Below, in pieces: positions 15,319-23,407 of a DNA stretch of 30,442 nt. Position 1 is the first letter of the stretch, and each line of letters begins with the position of its first letter. The stretch is from CAYLJO01 sp964383905 (GTDB lineage: Bacteria; Acidobacteriota; Blastocatellia; Pyrinomonadales; Pyrinomonadaceae), in contig CAYLJO010000055.1 in assembly GCA_964383905.1 (NCBI GenBank), positions 1-30,442 of the forward strand. Direction: 5' to 3'. The position numbers and the translations under genes were made by a program. Below the pieces are notes generated by a model. That model saw only the letters and a program-made list of their open reading frames with translations, made no database searches and had not been told where the DNA came from.

Positions 15319-15675
15319 ATGAGGAAGCAGGTACATACAGTTGGCGAGCGCGTGGAGAAGCTGTGCGCGGTGTGCGGCGAAGAGCGGGGGCATGTGGTGG
15401 CATCGGTGACTAAACGAGGGCAAATCTCGCGCGTCGACTGCCCAAAATGCGGGACACGCAGCACGTTCAAAAGTAACACGGAGCCGTCCGCCGAGCACTC
15501 ACCGGTGAGGGCCAGCGCCCCTTACGACTGGACGCGCACGTATCGCACCGGACAGACCATGATTCATCCGATCTATGGGGCGGGCGAGGTGACGGCGGTG
15601 ATCGAGCCGCAGAAGATCGACGTACTTTTTGCGGACCGCATGCGCAGGCTCATCCATTCACGTGTTCAAGCGTAA
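15319..15675 (+). CDS. Zinc-ribbon protein with a CarD/Tudor-like C-terminal segment
   Basis: Hypothetical protein of 118 residues. The N-terminal half has two CxxC knuckles (CAVCGEERGH and CPKCGTRSTF) about 25 residues apart, a likely zinc ribbon. After a polar linker the C-terminal half (TGQTMIHPIYGAGEVTAVIE) resembles the small beta-barrel of CarD and the Tudor-like tail of PcrA/UvrD, both known to contact RNA polymerase. That resemblance is by eye only. ATG 15319 is chosen because GGAGGGG lies 7-8 bp upstream; an earlier in-frame ATG at 15304 precedes that site. It is the first of five closely spaced small genes and overlaps the next by 14 bp. Confidence 0.7.
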   Translation: MRKQVHTVGERVEKLCAVCGEERGHVVASVTKRGQISRVDCPKCGTRSTFKSNTEPSAEHSPVRASAPYDWTRTYRTGQTMIHPIYGAGEVTAVIEPQKIDVLFADRMRRLIHSRVQA

Positions 15676-15889
15676 AGCACTCCGCGTCCGCAAAGACTGG
15701 AAACGGCGATCGTCCATTGAAGACTGGGCAAGTGCCGGTATGCTTTTGACGTTTCGCGCAGAGCTGATGCCCGGTCGCGTCACAATGGAACGGACCTTTA
15801 TTGTGGCGCGTGTGCTGGCGAACGGGCGGGTCGAGTTGTCGGGGCTGTCCGGGCAGCACGCCAGGAAAGAGTTTGAAGCCGCCCGGTGA
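15662..15889 (+). CDS. Small hypothetical protein
   Basis: Unrecognised protein of about 75 residues, starting at GTG 15662 inside the end of the preceding gene (14-bp overlap), which suggests translational coupling. The first 15 residues are very basic (FKRKALRVRKDWKRR). The remainder reads like a small beta-rich fold (LLTFRAELMPGRVTMERTFI, VARVLANGRVELSGL). There is no signal peptide, membrane helix or metal motif. The frame is also open upstream to TTG 15629. Position within a run of small co-oriented genes supports it being real; function is unknown. Confidence 0.5.
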   Translation: MFKRKALRVRKDWKRRSSIEDWASAGMLLTFRAELMPGRVTMERTFIVARVLANGRVELSGLSGQHARKEFEAAR

Positions 15890-15950
15890 ATGCGCGCCGG
15901 GGTCGTCCACCTATCGTGGGAGCGCCTGATACCTCCAAGAGAGTAAATCG

Positions 15951-16181
15951 ATGGAAAGCACTGACCTGAGAGAGCGCGGTATCTATCTCCTTCCGGACGG
16001 GGAGGAGTTGGTCGCGAGCTTTGCGCGCGGCGGTGGCTTCGCACTCTACGAGCCACGGGTCTGGAAACGCTATGGGGTGCCGGATTACGAGGTCAACCCG
16101 CGAGGGCGTATCACCCGTCTGGGCCAGTCCACCCACTGGCGCGTCGAAGACCTGGTAGATACCGGCCGGACGGCGGATTGA
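15951..16181 (+). CDS. Small hypothetical protein
   Basis: Unrecognised protein of 76 residues with ATG 15951 preceded by AAGAGAG. The sequence is compact and mixed in charge, with an apparent beta-hairpin start (RGIYLLPDGEELVASF), an aromatic middle (FALYEPRVWKRYGVPDYEVN) and an acidic end (WRVEDLVDTGRTAD). It lacks a signal peptide and membrane segment. It lies 61 bp after the previous small gene on the same strand. The well-formed start region and non-random composition favour a real gene. Confidence 0.6.
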   Translation: MESTDLRERGIYLLPDGEELVASFARGGGFALYEPRVWKRYGVPDYEVNPRGRITRLGQSTHWRVEDLVDTGRTAD

Positions 16182-16297
16182 AGCGGAGGAATCTACTGAA
16201 GGTAAGTGTCACTCGAATCGATGATGGGCGAAAGGTTTACCGCCGGGAGAGCGCTCCTGCTAAGGTTCGCGGCGAATCAAGAAGGAGGAAGGGGGAT

Positions 16298-16510
16298 ATG
16301 CCCCAGATCAATTTTATCAAGACGGAAGACGGTCCGAACGATTCGTATATCAACCTTGCTAACGTAGTCGCGATTAACTTTCAAAGAAAGCAGAATGATA
16401 CCCAGGCAAAGTTGGAGTTCATTCTGGTTGACCATGTCACGCGGACCGTGTTTGGCGAGCAGGCAGAGATGCTGCGGAACCGGATCGAGCGCCTCGTTGA
16501 AGCCGCCTGA
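16298..16510 (+). CDS. Small hypothetical protein
   Basis: Unrecognised 70-residue protein. A strong GAAGGAGG ribosome binding site at 16281-16288 fixes the start at ATG 16298; the frame is open further upstream to 16178, but that part is Arg-rich and not supported. The product has an alternating hydrophobic pattern (YINLANVVAINFQRK, AKLEFILVDHVTRTVFG) and then an amphipathic helix (AEMLRNRIERLVEA), suggesting a small alpha/beta fold. The strand pattern is like small beta-sheet proteins of the DUF-type found near regulatory genes, but no family is assigned. Confidence 0.6.
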   Translation: MPQINFIKTEDGPNDSYINLANVVAINFQRKQNDTQAKLEFILVDHVTRTVFGEQAEMLRNRIERLVEAA

Positions 16511-16662
16511 CCCGAGCGCTATCATCTCCCGAATTCTTTAATCATCGGTGGGCTTTCGGGCAGGATCAAGGGCGCCGGGGCTTCGCATTTGATGAGGGGG
16601 AGGGCTGTGTGGAAGTTGAGTGGGCGCGGCGCGTCTACGCCCAGCTATTAAAGGGACGTCGG

Positions 16663-16902
16663 ATGAACGGACTGAGAGTCTTTATCAACACCGAAAGCAT
16701 CGAGATGCCCGGAAGACATTGGGTCTTCTACAGCCGGCGCGAAGACGGGCCGTATTATCGCTGGCGCTACGAAGAGAAGATCGGGCGTTGGTGTGTTTCC
16801 CGTGTGCGTCATGAGCTGGTCCCCAAGGCGCTCTGCACCACGGCCTGGGCCACCGTGCCGACCTCATTACGAGCGATGCTCAGTGAACACTACCTGGAAT
16901 AG
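16663..16902 (+). CDS. Small hypothetical protein
   Basis: Unrecognised protein of 79 residues from ATG 16663, preceded by AAGGGA; an in-frame GTG at 16609, itself after GGGGAGGG, would add 18 residues, so the start is uncertain. The product is rich in aromatic and basic residues (RHWVFYSRREDGPYYRWRYE) and ends in LSEHYLE. It is the last of the run of small genes starting at 15319. No domain is recognised; the strong ribosome binding sites and the composition support coding. Confidence 0.6.
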   Translation: MNGLRVFINTESIEMPGRHWVFYSRREDGPYYRWRYEEKIGRWCVSRVRHELVPKALCTTAWATVPTSLRAMLSEHYLE

Positions 16903-17073
16903 GGGCGATCAAGCCTCAATCGAACACCACAATACAGGCCGCCGCCGACTCGCACCCTTCGCCTGATTTTGCCCGCAGACGCCCTCCCTTGCTCCACCCG
17001 CGCGGCTCATGCTACCGTTTTCACTTTCTTCGGAAGGGATCGTCTATATTTCATCCGATTGCCGTGTAATACT

Positions 17074-17604
17074 ATGATCAAAGCTTTCCGCGGCACGCGC
17101 CCGCAGGTTCATCCGACCGCCTTTATCGAAGAGAGCGCGCAGGTCGTCGGCGATGTCGTCATCGGCGAGCAATCGTCCGTCTGGTTTAATGCGGTCGTGC
17201 GCGGCGACGTCTTTTACATACGCGTCGGCGATCGCACGAACATTCAGGACGGGACGGTGATCCATGTCAGTAACGGCACACACGCGACCGTCCTTGAGGA
17301 CGAGGTAACGGTGGGCCATAACGTGACGCTGCACGGGTGCTACATCGAGAAGGGGTGCCTGATCGGGATGAGCGCAACCGTCATGGACGGGGTGCGAATC
17401 GGCGCGCAATCACTCGTCGCGGCGGGCGCTCTCGTCTCACCGGGAACGCAGGTCCCGCCGCGTTCGCTCGTGATGGGCGTGCCCGCGAAGGTGAAGCGTC
17501 CGCTGACTGACGAGGAAGTTGCGCGCCTCAACGTAAACTGGCGAAACTACGTCGAATATACCCGGGCTTACCTGGAAGAGCGCGGGGCGCAGCCAAAAAA
17601 TTGA
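17074..17604 (+). CDS. Gamma-class carbonic anhydrase / hexapeptide-repeat protein
   Basis: Left-handed beta-helix protein of 176 residues in the gamma-carbonic anhydrase-like (YrdA/PaaY/Cam) family, acting as a trimer in the cytosol. The hexapeptide-repeat pattern runs from about residue 12 to 150. The three zinc-binding histidines are all visible: H64 (GTVIHVSN), H82 and H87 (GHNVTLHGC). The family either hydrates CO2 or acts in ferredoxin-like or CoA metabolism; the metal site is intact, but the short YrdA-like form is often inactive in vitro. ATG 17074 is chosen at the family N-terminus (MIKAFRGTRPQVHPTAFIEE); the Shine-Dalgarno is weak. The stop codon is the first part of a dispersed repeat at 17602. 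Confidence 0.9.
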   Translation: MIKAFRGTRPQVHPTAFIEESAQVVGDVVIGEQSSVWFNAVVRGDVFYIRVGDRTNIQDGTVIHVSNGTHATVLEDEVTVGHNVTLHGCYIEKGCLIGMSATVMDGVRIGAQSLVAAGALVSPGTQVPPRSLVMGVPAKVKRPLTDEEVARLNVNWRNYVEYTRAYLEERGAQPKN

Positions 17605-17636
17605 ACCGCGGAGACGGCCGCAGGGCCCGAGAGGAA
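17602..17636. repeat. Dispersed TGAACCGCAGAGG repeat, copy 4 (diverged)
   Basis: TGAACCGCGGAGACGGCCGC and following bases resemble the 5' part of the copies at 5217, 13558 and 14892 but lack the AAAAGCTT end. Its first three bases are the stop codon of the carbonic anhydrase-like gene. Confidence 0.5.
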
Positions 17637-17660
17637 GACCAGATCATGAATAAAGATTTA

Positions 17661-17666
17661 TATAAT
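17661..17666 (+). promoter_or_regulatory. Candidate -10 element for aspS
   Basis: TATAAT at 17661-17666 stands in an AT-rich patch (AAAGATTTATATAAT) in otherwise GC-rich sequence, 60 bp before the aspS start. No good -35 hexamer is seen at standard spacing, so this remains tentative. Confidence 0.3.
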
Positions 17667-17725
17667 CCCCAGCGTGCTCCAATGATTACTTCAGAGATAA
17701 CCAAGGCAAATCAGGAATCCCTGTC

Positions 17726-19534
17726 ATGTTAGATAACATGGGTAGCTTGCGGCGCACGCACTCCTGCGGCTCGCTGCGCACGGAACATGTGGGCCGGACC
17801 GTGACGTTGATGGGCTGGGTCGCGAACCGCCGCGATTTCGGCCCGCTGACGTTCTTCGATCTCCGCGACCGCGACGGGATCACGCAGGTCGTCTTTAATG
17901 AAGAGGGCGCGCGCGAAGCCCACGCGAAGGCGAAAGAGGTGCGCAGGGAATACGTGATCGCCATCACCGGCGAAGTGGTCCTGCGCGAAGAGGGCCAGCG
18001 CAACCCGAAGATCGCGACGGGCGATGTCGAAGTACAGGCGCGCGAGATACTCATCTTGAATGACGCGCGCACGCTCCCTTTCCAGCTTGAAACCGTCTCG
18101 TCGGATGCGCTCGCCAGCGAAGATTTACGGCTCAAATATCGCTACCTGGATCTGCGCCGCCCGCAGCTTCAGGCAAACCTGCGCCTGCGCCATCGCGTGC
18201 TCGCAGAGATCCGCCGCTACATGGACGGGCAGGGGTTTACGGAGATCGAGACGCCGGTCCTGATTAAGTCGACGCCCGAAGGCGCGCGCGATTACATCGT
18301 GCCGTCGCGCATCCAGCCGGGAAAATTCTTTGCGCTGCCGCAGTCGCCGCAGCTCTTCAAGCAGTTGTGCATGATCGCCGGGCTCGATAAGTATTTTCAG
18401 ATCGCGCGCTGCTTCCGCGACGAAGACCTGAGGGCCGACCGCCAGCCCGAATTTACGCAGCTCGACGTCGAGATGAGTTTCGCCACGCCGGAACAGGTCT
18501 ATACGCTGATCGAAGGGCTGTTCGCGCGCGTCTTCCATCTGATCGGCGTCGAGCTGCCGGTCCCGTTCCCACGCTTCTCATACGCGGAGGTCCTCAGGCG
18601 CTTCGGCTCGGACAAACCAGACCTTCGCTTCGGGATGGAGCTCAGCGACCTTTCGCCCGTGCTCGAGGGAACGACGTTCGCTCCGTTCGCGGCGGCGCTG
18701 GAGGCCCGGGGCGAGGTGAAAGGGATCGTCGTCCGGGGCGGGGCGGCGCTGTCACGCAAGACCCTGGACGAATTACAGGAGCACGCGAGACGCTACGGGG
18801 CGGGCGCGCTCGCCTGGATCAAGGTGGGCGACGAGCTGTCGTCGTCACTCCTGAAGGCGTTGGGCCAGGAGGTGGTTTCGCGCCTGGCCGCGGCGGCTGA
18901 AGCGCAGAAGAATGATGCGGTGCTGATCGTCGCGGGCAAGCCGAAGACGGTCGCCGCGAGCCTCGGCGCGTTGCGCAACGAAGTCGCGCGCCGGGAAAAG
19001 CTGATCCCCGAGAAAGTATACGCGCCGCTGTGGGTGACCGAGTTCCCGATGTTCGAATTCCATGACGACGACGGGCGCTACTACGCGATGCACCACCCGT
19101 TCACCTCCCCGCTCGACGAAGACTTGCCGCTGCTGGAACAGGCCGTCCGGGGCGGTGAAACAGATTTGCTCGGGAAATTACGCGCCAAGGCTTACGACCC
19201 CGTCATCAACGGCGTGGAGTTGGCGAGCGGATCAATCAGGATTCACCGGCGTGACGTGCAGCGGCTGATTTTCCAGGCCCTCGGCATGACGGAGGAGGAG
19301 GCGCGCGCTCTCTTCGGTTTCTTTCTCGACGCGCTCGAATACGGCACGCCGCCGCACGGCGGGATCGCGCCCGGCATAGACCGCCTGATGATGGTGCTGG
19401 CGGGTACGGAGAATATTCGTGACGTGATCGCATTTCCGAAAACGGCATCGGCGGCCGACCTGATGATCGACGCGCCGGGCGAAGTTGACCCGCGACAACT
19501 GGAAGAGCTGAGACTCAAGGTCGTGAAGGAATAA
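17726..19534 (+). CDS. aspS: Aspartyl-tRNA synthetase
   Basis: Class IIb aminoacyl-tRNA synthetase of 602 residues, the usual length for the bacterial form. The N-terminal OB-fold anticodon domain includes GWVANRRDFGPLTFFDLRDR (30-49). Motif 2 is CFRDEDLRADRQPEFTQLD (229-247) and the flipping-loop region is TPEGARDY (183-190). A bacterial GAD insertion domain lies roughly at residues 290-430. Motif 3 is GIAPGIDRLMMVL (546-558). The residue after RRD in the OB fold is Phe rather than the His reported for tRNA-Asn non-discriminating enzymes or the Leu of E. coli, so specificity is not decided. ATG 17726 follows AGGA at 9-bp spacing. Confidence 0.97.
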   Translation: MLDNMGSLRRTHSCGSLRTEHVGRTVTLMGWVANRRDFGPLTFFDLRDRDGITQVVFNEEGAREAHAKAKEVRREYVIAITGEVVLREEGQRNPKIATGDVEVQAREILILNDARTLPFQLETVSSDALASEDLRLKYRYLDLRRPQLQANLRLRHRVLAEIRRYMDGQGFTEIETPVLIKSTPEGARDYIVPSRIQPGKFFALPQSPQLFKQLCMIAGLDKYFQIARCFRDEDLRADRQPEFTQLDVEMSFATPEQVYTLIEGLFARVFHLIGVELPVPFPRFSYAEVLRRFGSDKPDLRFGMELSDLSPVLEGTTFAPFAAALEARGEVKGIVVRGGAALSRKTLDELQEHARRYGAGALAWIKVGDELSSSLLKALGQEVVSRLAAAAEAQKNDAVLIVAGKPKTVAASLGALRNEVARREKLIPEKVYAPLWVTEFPMFEFHDDDGRYYAMHHPFTSPLDEDLPLLEQAVRGGETDLLGKLRAKAYDPVINGVELASGSIRIHRRDVQRLIFQALGMTEEEARALFGFFLDALEYGTPPHGGIAPGIDRLMMVLAGTENIRDVIAFPKTASAADLMIDAPGEVDPRQLEELRLKVVKE

Positions 19535-19600
19535 CGCGCACCCGGACGCCGAAAGGGGTGCCGCTAAAGAAAACGCGCCGGTGACGCTCTGGTGTGAAAC

Positions 19601-20017
19601 ATGATCACACTCCTACGCACGCACGTCGAGGGGATGTATGCCCATGCGCGCGAGATGAATCCGGCGGAATGCTGCGGGCTGGTCGGCGGGGCCATCGACG
19701 GCCGGGCGCGAAATATTTATCGCCTGCGCAACGTCGCGCCGGATCCGCTCGTCGCTTACGAAGCCGCGCCGCAGGAATTGTTTGCCGCGCAGAGATTGAT
19801 GCGCGGGCGTGGCGAGCGACTTCTGGGCATCTATCATTCACACCCGCATTCGGGCGAACCCGTGCCGTCGGAGACAGACGTGCGGCTCGCCTACTACCCG
19901 GCGGCCGTTTACTTCATTATCGGCCTCCGCGGCGGGGCTGCGACATTGCGCGCTTTTCGGATCTCCGAGCATGAGGTTCGATGGGAGCGCATAGGGTATA
20001 ATGTTGCGGGTGAATAA
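19601..20017 (+). CDS. JAMM/M67-family metallopeptidase
   Basis: Small prokaryotic JAB/JAMM-domain zinc peptidase of 138 residues. The motif is complete: catalytic Glu in NPAECCGLVGG (E23), zinc ligands H79 and H81 in GIYHSHPHSGEP, then S90 and D93 in PSETD. Relatives cleave small isopeptide- or thiocarboxylate-type bonds, for example C-terminal residues from sulfur-carrier ThiS/MoaD-like proteins; no carrier gene is adjacent. The start ATG 19601 fits the domain boundary; the ribosome binding site is weak. It lies 66 bp after aspS and 43 bp before the next gene. Confidence 0.9.
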   Translation: MITLLRTHVEGMYAHAREMNPAECCGLVGGAIDGRARNIYRLRNVAPDPLVAYEAAPQELFAAQRLMRGRGERLLGIYHSHPHSGEPVPSETDVRLAYYPAAVYFIIGLRGGAATLRAFRISEHEVRWERIGYNVAGE

Positions 20018-20040
20018 GAAGGCCCGAACCCGGGGGGCCT
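19997..20040 (+). promoter_or_regulatory. TATAAT hexamer and short hairpin between JAMM and DUF4870-like genes
   Basis: TATAAT at 19997-20002 lies inside the end of the JAMM gene, about 60 bp before the next start; no matching -35 was seen. AGGCCC (20020-20025) and GGGCCT (20035-20040) form a GC-rich hairpin just after the stop codon, without a T-run. Both are tentative. Confidence 0.25.
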
Positions 20041-20060
20041 ATCTGTCGTAATAATATTGT

Positions 20061-20735
20061 ATGGCTGAGAGAGATAAATACGATACCAACCCGCTCGACC
20101 CGGATTACGCGCGCAAGACGGATGAGGTGTGGGGGGCGACCCGCAGCTCGGCGCACACCGAAGAGGTCGGCGGCGCGACGCGCGAAGTGGGCCGTGCGCC
20201 GAACGGGTTGGGGGCGGGTGACGACGAGGCCCCGACGCGCCGCATGGACAATGCTCAGTATTCGTCCTACCCTTCGGTTTTTGCGCCTCCGGCTTACCAG
20301 CCGCCGACCGTTTACCAAAACGCCAGGCAGTATCCTGCTTCCGCCCCGGCGCGCCGGTCGCCGCCCTGTTCGCGAACCGTCTCCGGCATTGGGTTGCCCG
20401 AGAATGTGACGATGATCCTACCCTACATCCCTTTTTACGTGGGACTGGTGGCGGCGATCATCGAGCTCTTGATCGTACCGCGTAATGAGGTCCGCACGCG
20501 CTTTCATGCCGCGCAAGGTCTGGCGCTGCATCTGGCGGTGCTCGGGATCGGATTTTTCTTCACGATGGTCAGGGTTATTACGGGCAGCTCGTTCGGCGGA
20601 ACGGTCTTCTCGATTGCAGCGTTTATCTTCTTTATCATCTCCATCATCCGTGTGTGGAAGGGTGAAGAGCACTTCATCGCGCCCCTCGCGGGAGCCACCC
20701 GCTGGATCAACGAGCGCATGACGCCGAAAAAGTAG
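20061..20735 (+). CDS. DUF4870/Tic20-like membrane protein
   Basis: Inner-membrane protein of 224 residues. The first 110 residues are polar, Pro- and Ala-rich and probably disordered on the cytosolic side. They are followed by three membrane segments (about 118-136 ILPYIPFYVGLVAAIIELLI, 152-172 LALHLAVLGIGFFFTMVRVI, 178-200 FSIAAFIFFIISIIRVW). The loop RTRFHAAQGLALHL matches the Arg-His-Gln signature of DUF4870/Tic20-type proteins. The function of this family in bacteria is unknown. ATG 20061 follows AT-rich sequence without a clear Shine-Dalgarno. The gene is co-oriented with the neighbours but not visibly related to them. Confidence 0.75.
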   Translation: MAERDKYDTNPLDPDYARKTDEVWGATRSSAHTEEVGGATREVGRAPNGLGAGDDEAPTRRMDNAQYSSYPSVFAPPAYQPPTVYQNARQYPASAPARRSPPCSRTVSGIGLPENVTMILPYIPFYVGLVAAIIELLIVPRNEVRTRFHAAQGLALHLAVLGIGFFFTMVRVITGSSFGGTVFSIAAFIFFIISIIRVWKGEEHFIAPLAGATRWINERMTPKK

Positions 20736-20833
20736 GCCCCCGCCCCTCACATTTCTGTGTTAATCTCTCATCGCCGTGGTCACGCCGCAGACATCGGTCT
20801 GCCAATATCATTCGGAAATGGACTGCTGGGTTG

Positions 20834-23110
20834 ATGAAGAGGAAAATCTACGCTCTGCTGTTTGTGCTCGCAGCCTTGCTGAGCATGATCGCGCCATTTA
20901 AGGCCCTGGCTCAGGGCCGCCGGCCCCGCCGCGCGCCGCGCCCCGGCACACTCACGAGGAGCGGCCCTGCCGCCGCACGTTTCAACCAGATCACGGACGC
21001 ATACCTGCGTGGTTATTATGCCTTCAACCCGACCGAGGCGACCGCGCTCGGCCTGCATGAATATGATCGTACGCTGGAATCGCGCAGCCGTGAGTCGGTG
21101 GGGCGCGAGATCAGCCGGCTGCGCGCCGTCCTGGCGGAACTTTCAAGCATTAATGGGTACGGGCTGAAGCCCGTGGCGCGCGACGATTACCTTCTGCTCG
21201 TGTCGCAGGCCCGCAGCCAGTTGCTCGAGCTTCAGGATATACGCATGTGGCGGCGCGACCCGAGTATCTACACCCGCACGGCGTCCGCCAGCATAGATAA
21301 TATTTTGAAACGAAATTACGCCCCACCCGAGCAGCGACTTGATGCCGTGCTTGCCCGCGAGCGTCAGATCGTGAGACTACTGGGCGAAGCGCGGGCTAAC
21401 CTTGAATCCCCGCCGCGCATTTACACAGAGATGGCCATCCCGCAGGCCCGCCGAAGCATAGATTATTTTACGCGAGACGTGCCGCAGATGATCGAGCAGG
21501 CGTCCGGTGGGCGCCTGAGCGCGGCGCGCAAAGCAGAGGTTGAAGCAGTAAACAATAGTGTTATCGAAGCCGTGCGCTCTTTCGCCGGCTGGTTAGAAAG
21601 TGATCTCTTACCACGCTCGACAGGCGACTTCCGCCTCGGCGCGGATACTTACCGGCGCAAGCTCCTCTACGACGAGATGGTGGATACGCCCGCCGCGCAA
21701 CTCATCCGTTCCGGGGAAAAGGAGTTGCAGCGGACGCAGGACGAGATGCGCGCCCTGGCTGAAGAGATTGCGCCAGGGAAGGGCCTCGCCTACGCCTTGC
21801 GGATAGTGCGGCGCGAGCACCCAGCGGCCGACGGACTGGTCGGCGACACGCGCGCCGAGGTGGACCGCACCCGCGCTTTTCTCCGCTCGCAAGAGATCAT
21901 CACCCCGCCTGAGCGTGAGAGCTTGACGGTCGCCGAGTCGCCTCTTTACGCCCCCCCGCTCAGGCTCGCCTCACTGAACCCGCCCGGCCCCTTTGAGCGC
22001 GTCGAGACTGAGGCCTACTTTTACGTGACGCCGCCTGACCCGAGCTGGGACGCCGCGCGCAGTGAAGAGTACCTGAGGGACTTCAATCGCTACGACCTGC
22101 TCATGCTCTCTGTGCATGAGGCGTGCCCGGGCCGGTATTACCAGTTTCTCGCATTGAAACGCTCCAGCCCCTCGCGCGTACGCGCCACCTTTAGCTCGGC
22201 GAGCTTTATCGCGGGGTGGGCGCATTACTGCGAGCAGATGATGCTGGAGGAAGGATTCGGCGGCAATAATCCGAAGCTCAAGTTGGCCCAGCTGCACCGG
22301 GCGCTACGGCTTTTGTGCCGGTACCTGGTGAGCCTGCGGATGCACACAGAGGGTATGACGTACGAGGAAGGCGTCGAGTTCCTCATGCGGGAGGGTTATG
22401 AGGAGCGCGTCAACGCGGAACGGGGGGCCCGGCGCGAAACAGTAGAACCAATCCAGCTCCTTTCCTACACACTCGGCAAGAATCAGATTTTGCAACTGCG
22501 CGAAGAATATAGACGGCGGATGGGCCCCGCTTTTCGTCTCGCCGAATTTCATGACCGCCTGCTCAGCTACGGGATGCCACCCGTCAAAATAGTTCGCCTC
22601 GCCCTGCTCGGCAATGCGGGTGCGGGTCCTGCTGCCGCCGCTTCAAATGATGTGCAGCCGCAGGCGAGCGCGATCGATTTCTCCGTGCTGGCGACGGGCA
22701 CGATGAGCGGCTACGAGGGGGCACGCGCCCTCGAGCTGATTACTGATCAGAACGATTTCCAGCGCGCCTGGGGCATCATCGGTAATAATCGCCCGGCGCC
22801 TGAAATCAGCTTCAACACCAACGCCGTCATCATCGCTTATCAAGGTCTCAAGCGGACGGGCGGCTACAGTATTTCGATTGCCGGAATCCGGCGCGAAGGC
22901 AAGACCCTCGCCGTGCGTGTCAATGAACAGAGCCCGAAAGCGGGCGAGATGACGCCGCAAGTGATTACCTCCCCCTTCGTCGCTGTCTCCGTTCCACGCC
23001 CGCCTGCCGGCACGTCAATAAAGTTTGACGACAATGTGAGGAATACGAAACAAACTCGCCCCGTGAACAAAGGAACTCATAGAAGGAGAAGGGGTTACAG
23101 ACTGACGTGA
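20834..23110 (+). CDS. Exported DUF885-family protein fused to a PrcB-like C-terminal domain
   Basis: Secreted or periplasmic protein of 758 residues. A signal peptide is clear (KRKIYALLFVLAALLSMIAP, cleavage near ALAQ). Residues 45 to about 620 are a DUF885 domain, a putative zinc-metallopeptidase family that normally carries HExxPGHxxQ. Here the motif reads HEACPGRYYQF (H428-E429), so the expected second ligand His is Arg. The downstream AHYCEQMMLEEG helix is conserved. Residues 650-740 form a PrcB_C-like domain (PAPEISFNTNAVIIAYQG, TGGYSISIAGIRREGKTL), a module seen in treponemal protease-complex subunits and in some secreted proteins. The last ~25 residues are very basic. ATG 20834 is used rather than the adjacent TTG 20831. 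Confidence 0.85.
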   Translation: MKRKIYALLFVLAALLSMIAPFKALAQGRRPRRAPRPGTLTRSGPAAARFNQITDAYLRGYYAFNPTEATALGLHEYDRTLESRSRESVGREISRLRAVLAELSSINGYGLKPVARDDYLLLVSQARSQLLELQDIRMWRRDPSIYTRTASASIDNILKRNYAPPEQRLDAVLARERQIVRLLGEARANLESPPRIYTEMAIPQARRSIDYFTRDVPQMIEQASGGRLSAARKAEVEAVNNSVIEAVRSFAGWLESDLLPRSTGDFRLGADTYRRKLLYDEMVDTPAAQLIRSGEKELQRTQDEMRALAEEIAPGKGLAYALRIVRREHPAADGLVGDTRAEVDRTRAFLRSQEIITPPERESLTVAESPLYAPPLRLASLNPPGPFERVETEAYFYVTPPDPSWDAARSEEYLRDFNRYDLLMLSVHEACPGRYYQFLALKRSSPSRVRATFSSASFIAGWAHYCEQMMLEEGFGGNNPKLKLAQLHRALRLLCRYLVSLRMHTEGMTYEEGVEFLMREGYEERVNAERGARRETVEPIQLLSYTLGKNQILQLREEYRRRMGPAFRLAEFHDRLLSYGMPPVKIVRLALLGNAGAGPAAAASNDVQPQASAIDFSVLATGTMSGYEGARALELITDQNDFQRAWGIIGNNRPAPEISFNTNAVIIAYQGLKRTGGYSISIAGIRREGKTLAVRVNEQSPKAGEMTPQVITSPFVAVSVPRPPAGTSIKFDDNVRNTKQTRPVNKGTHRRRRGYRLT

Positions 23111-23304
23111 CGCTAGTTTTGACGGCCGGAGGAGGTGACGAGGCCAACCCGCTTGTGCTATTATTCATCAGAAATAATGCCAATAAGCTGCCGCAGGAGA
23201 ATTAATAGCGGCTGAAGTGATAGAGATCAACGCGCTCTCTCCCCCTGCGCGTCCGAAGAACGAGCAGTTCTCAAGAAGAAAGTTTCGGGGGAACAGTTTA
23301 GCTT

Positions 23305-23347
23305 AAAAGAGCGGCGCTCCCTTCGATAAAAGGGGCGCCGCTCTTTT
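23305..23347. terminator. Strong intrinsic terminator hairpin after the DUF885 gene
   Basis: AAAAGAGCGGCGC at 23305-23317, then TCCC, pairs with GGGGCGCCGCTCTTTT (about 23332-23347) with one bulge. The T-run follows on both strands, so it could act in either direction. The 195 bases between the DUF885 stop and this hairpin contain no feature I can support. Confidence 0.85.
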
Positions 23348-23407
23348 GATTGTTACGACGAGCGTGCCGTGGCATTCGCCCATGCGCGTTTCGGAGGAGG
23401 GAGAAAA

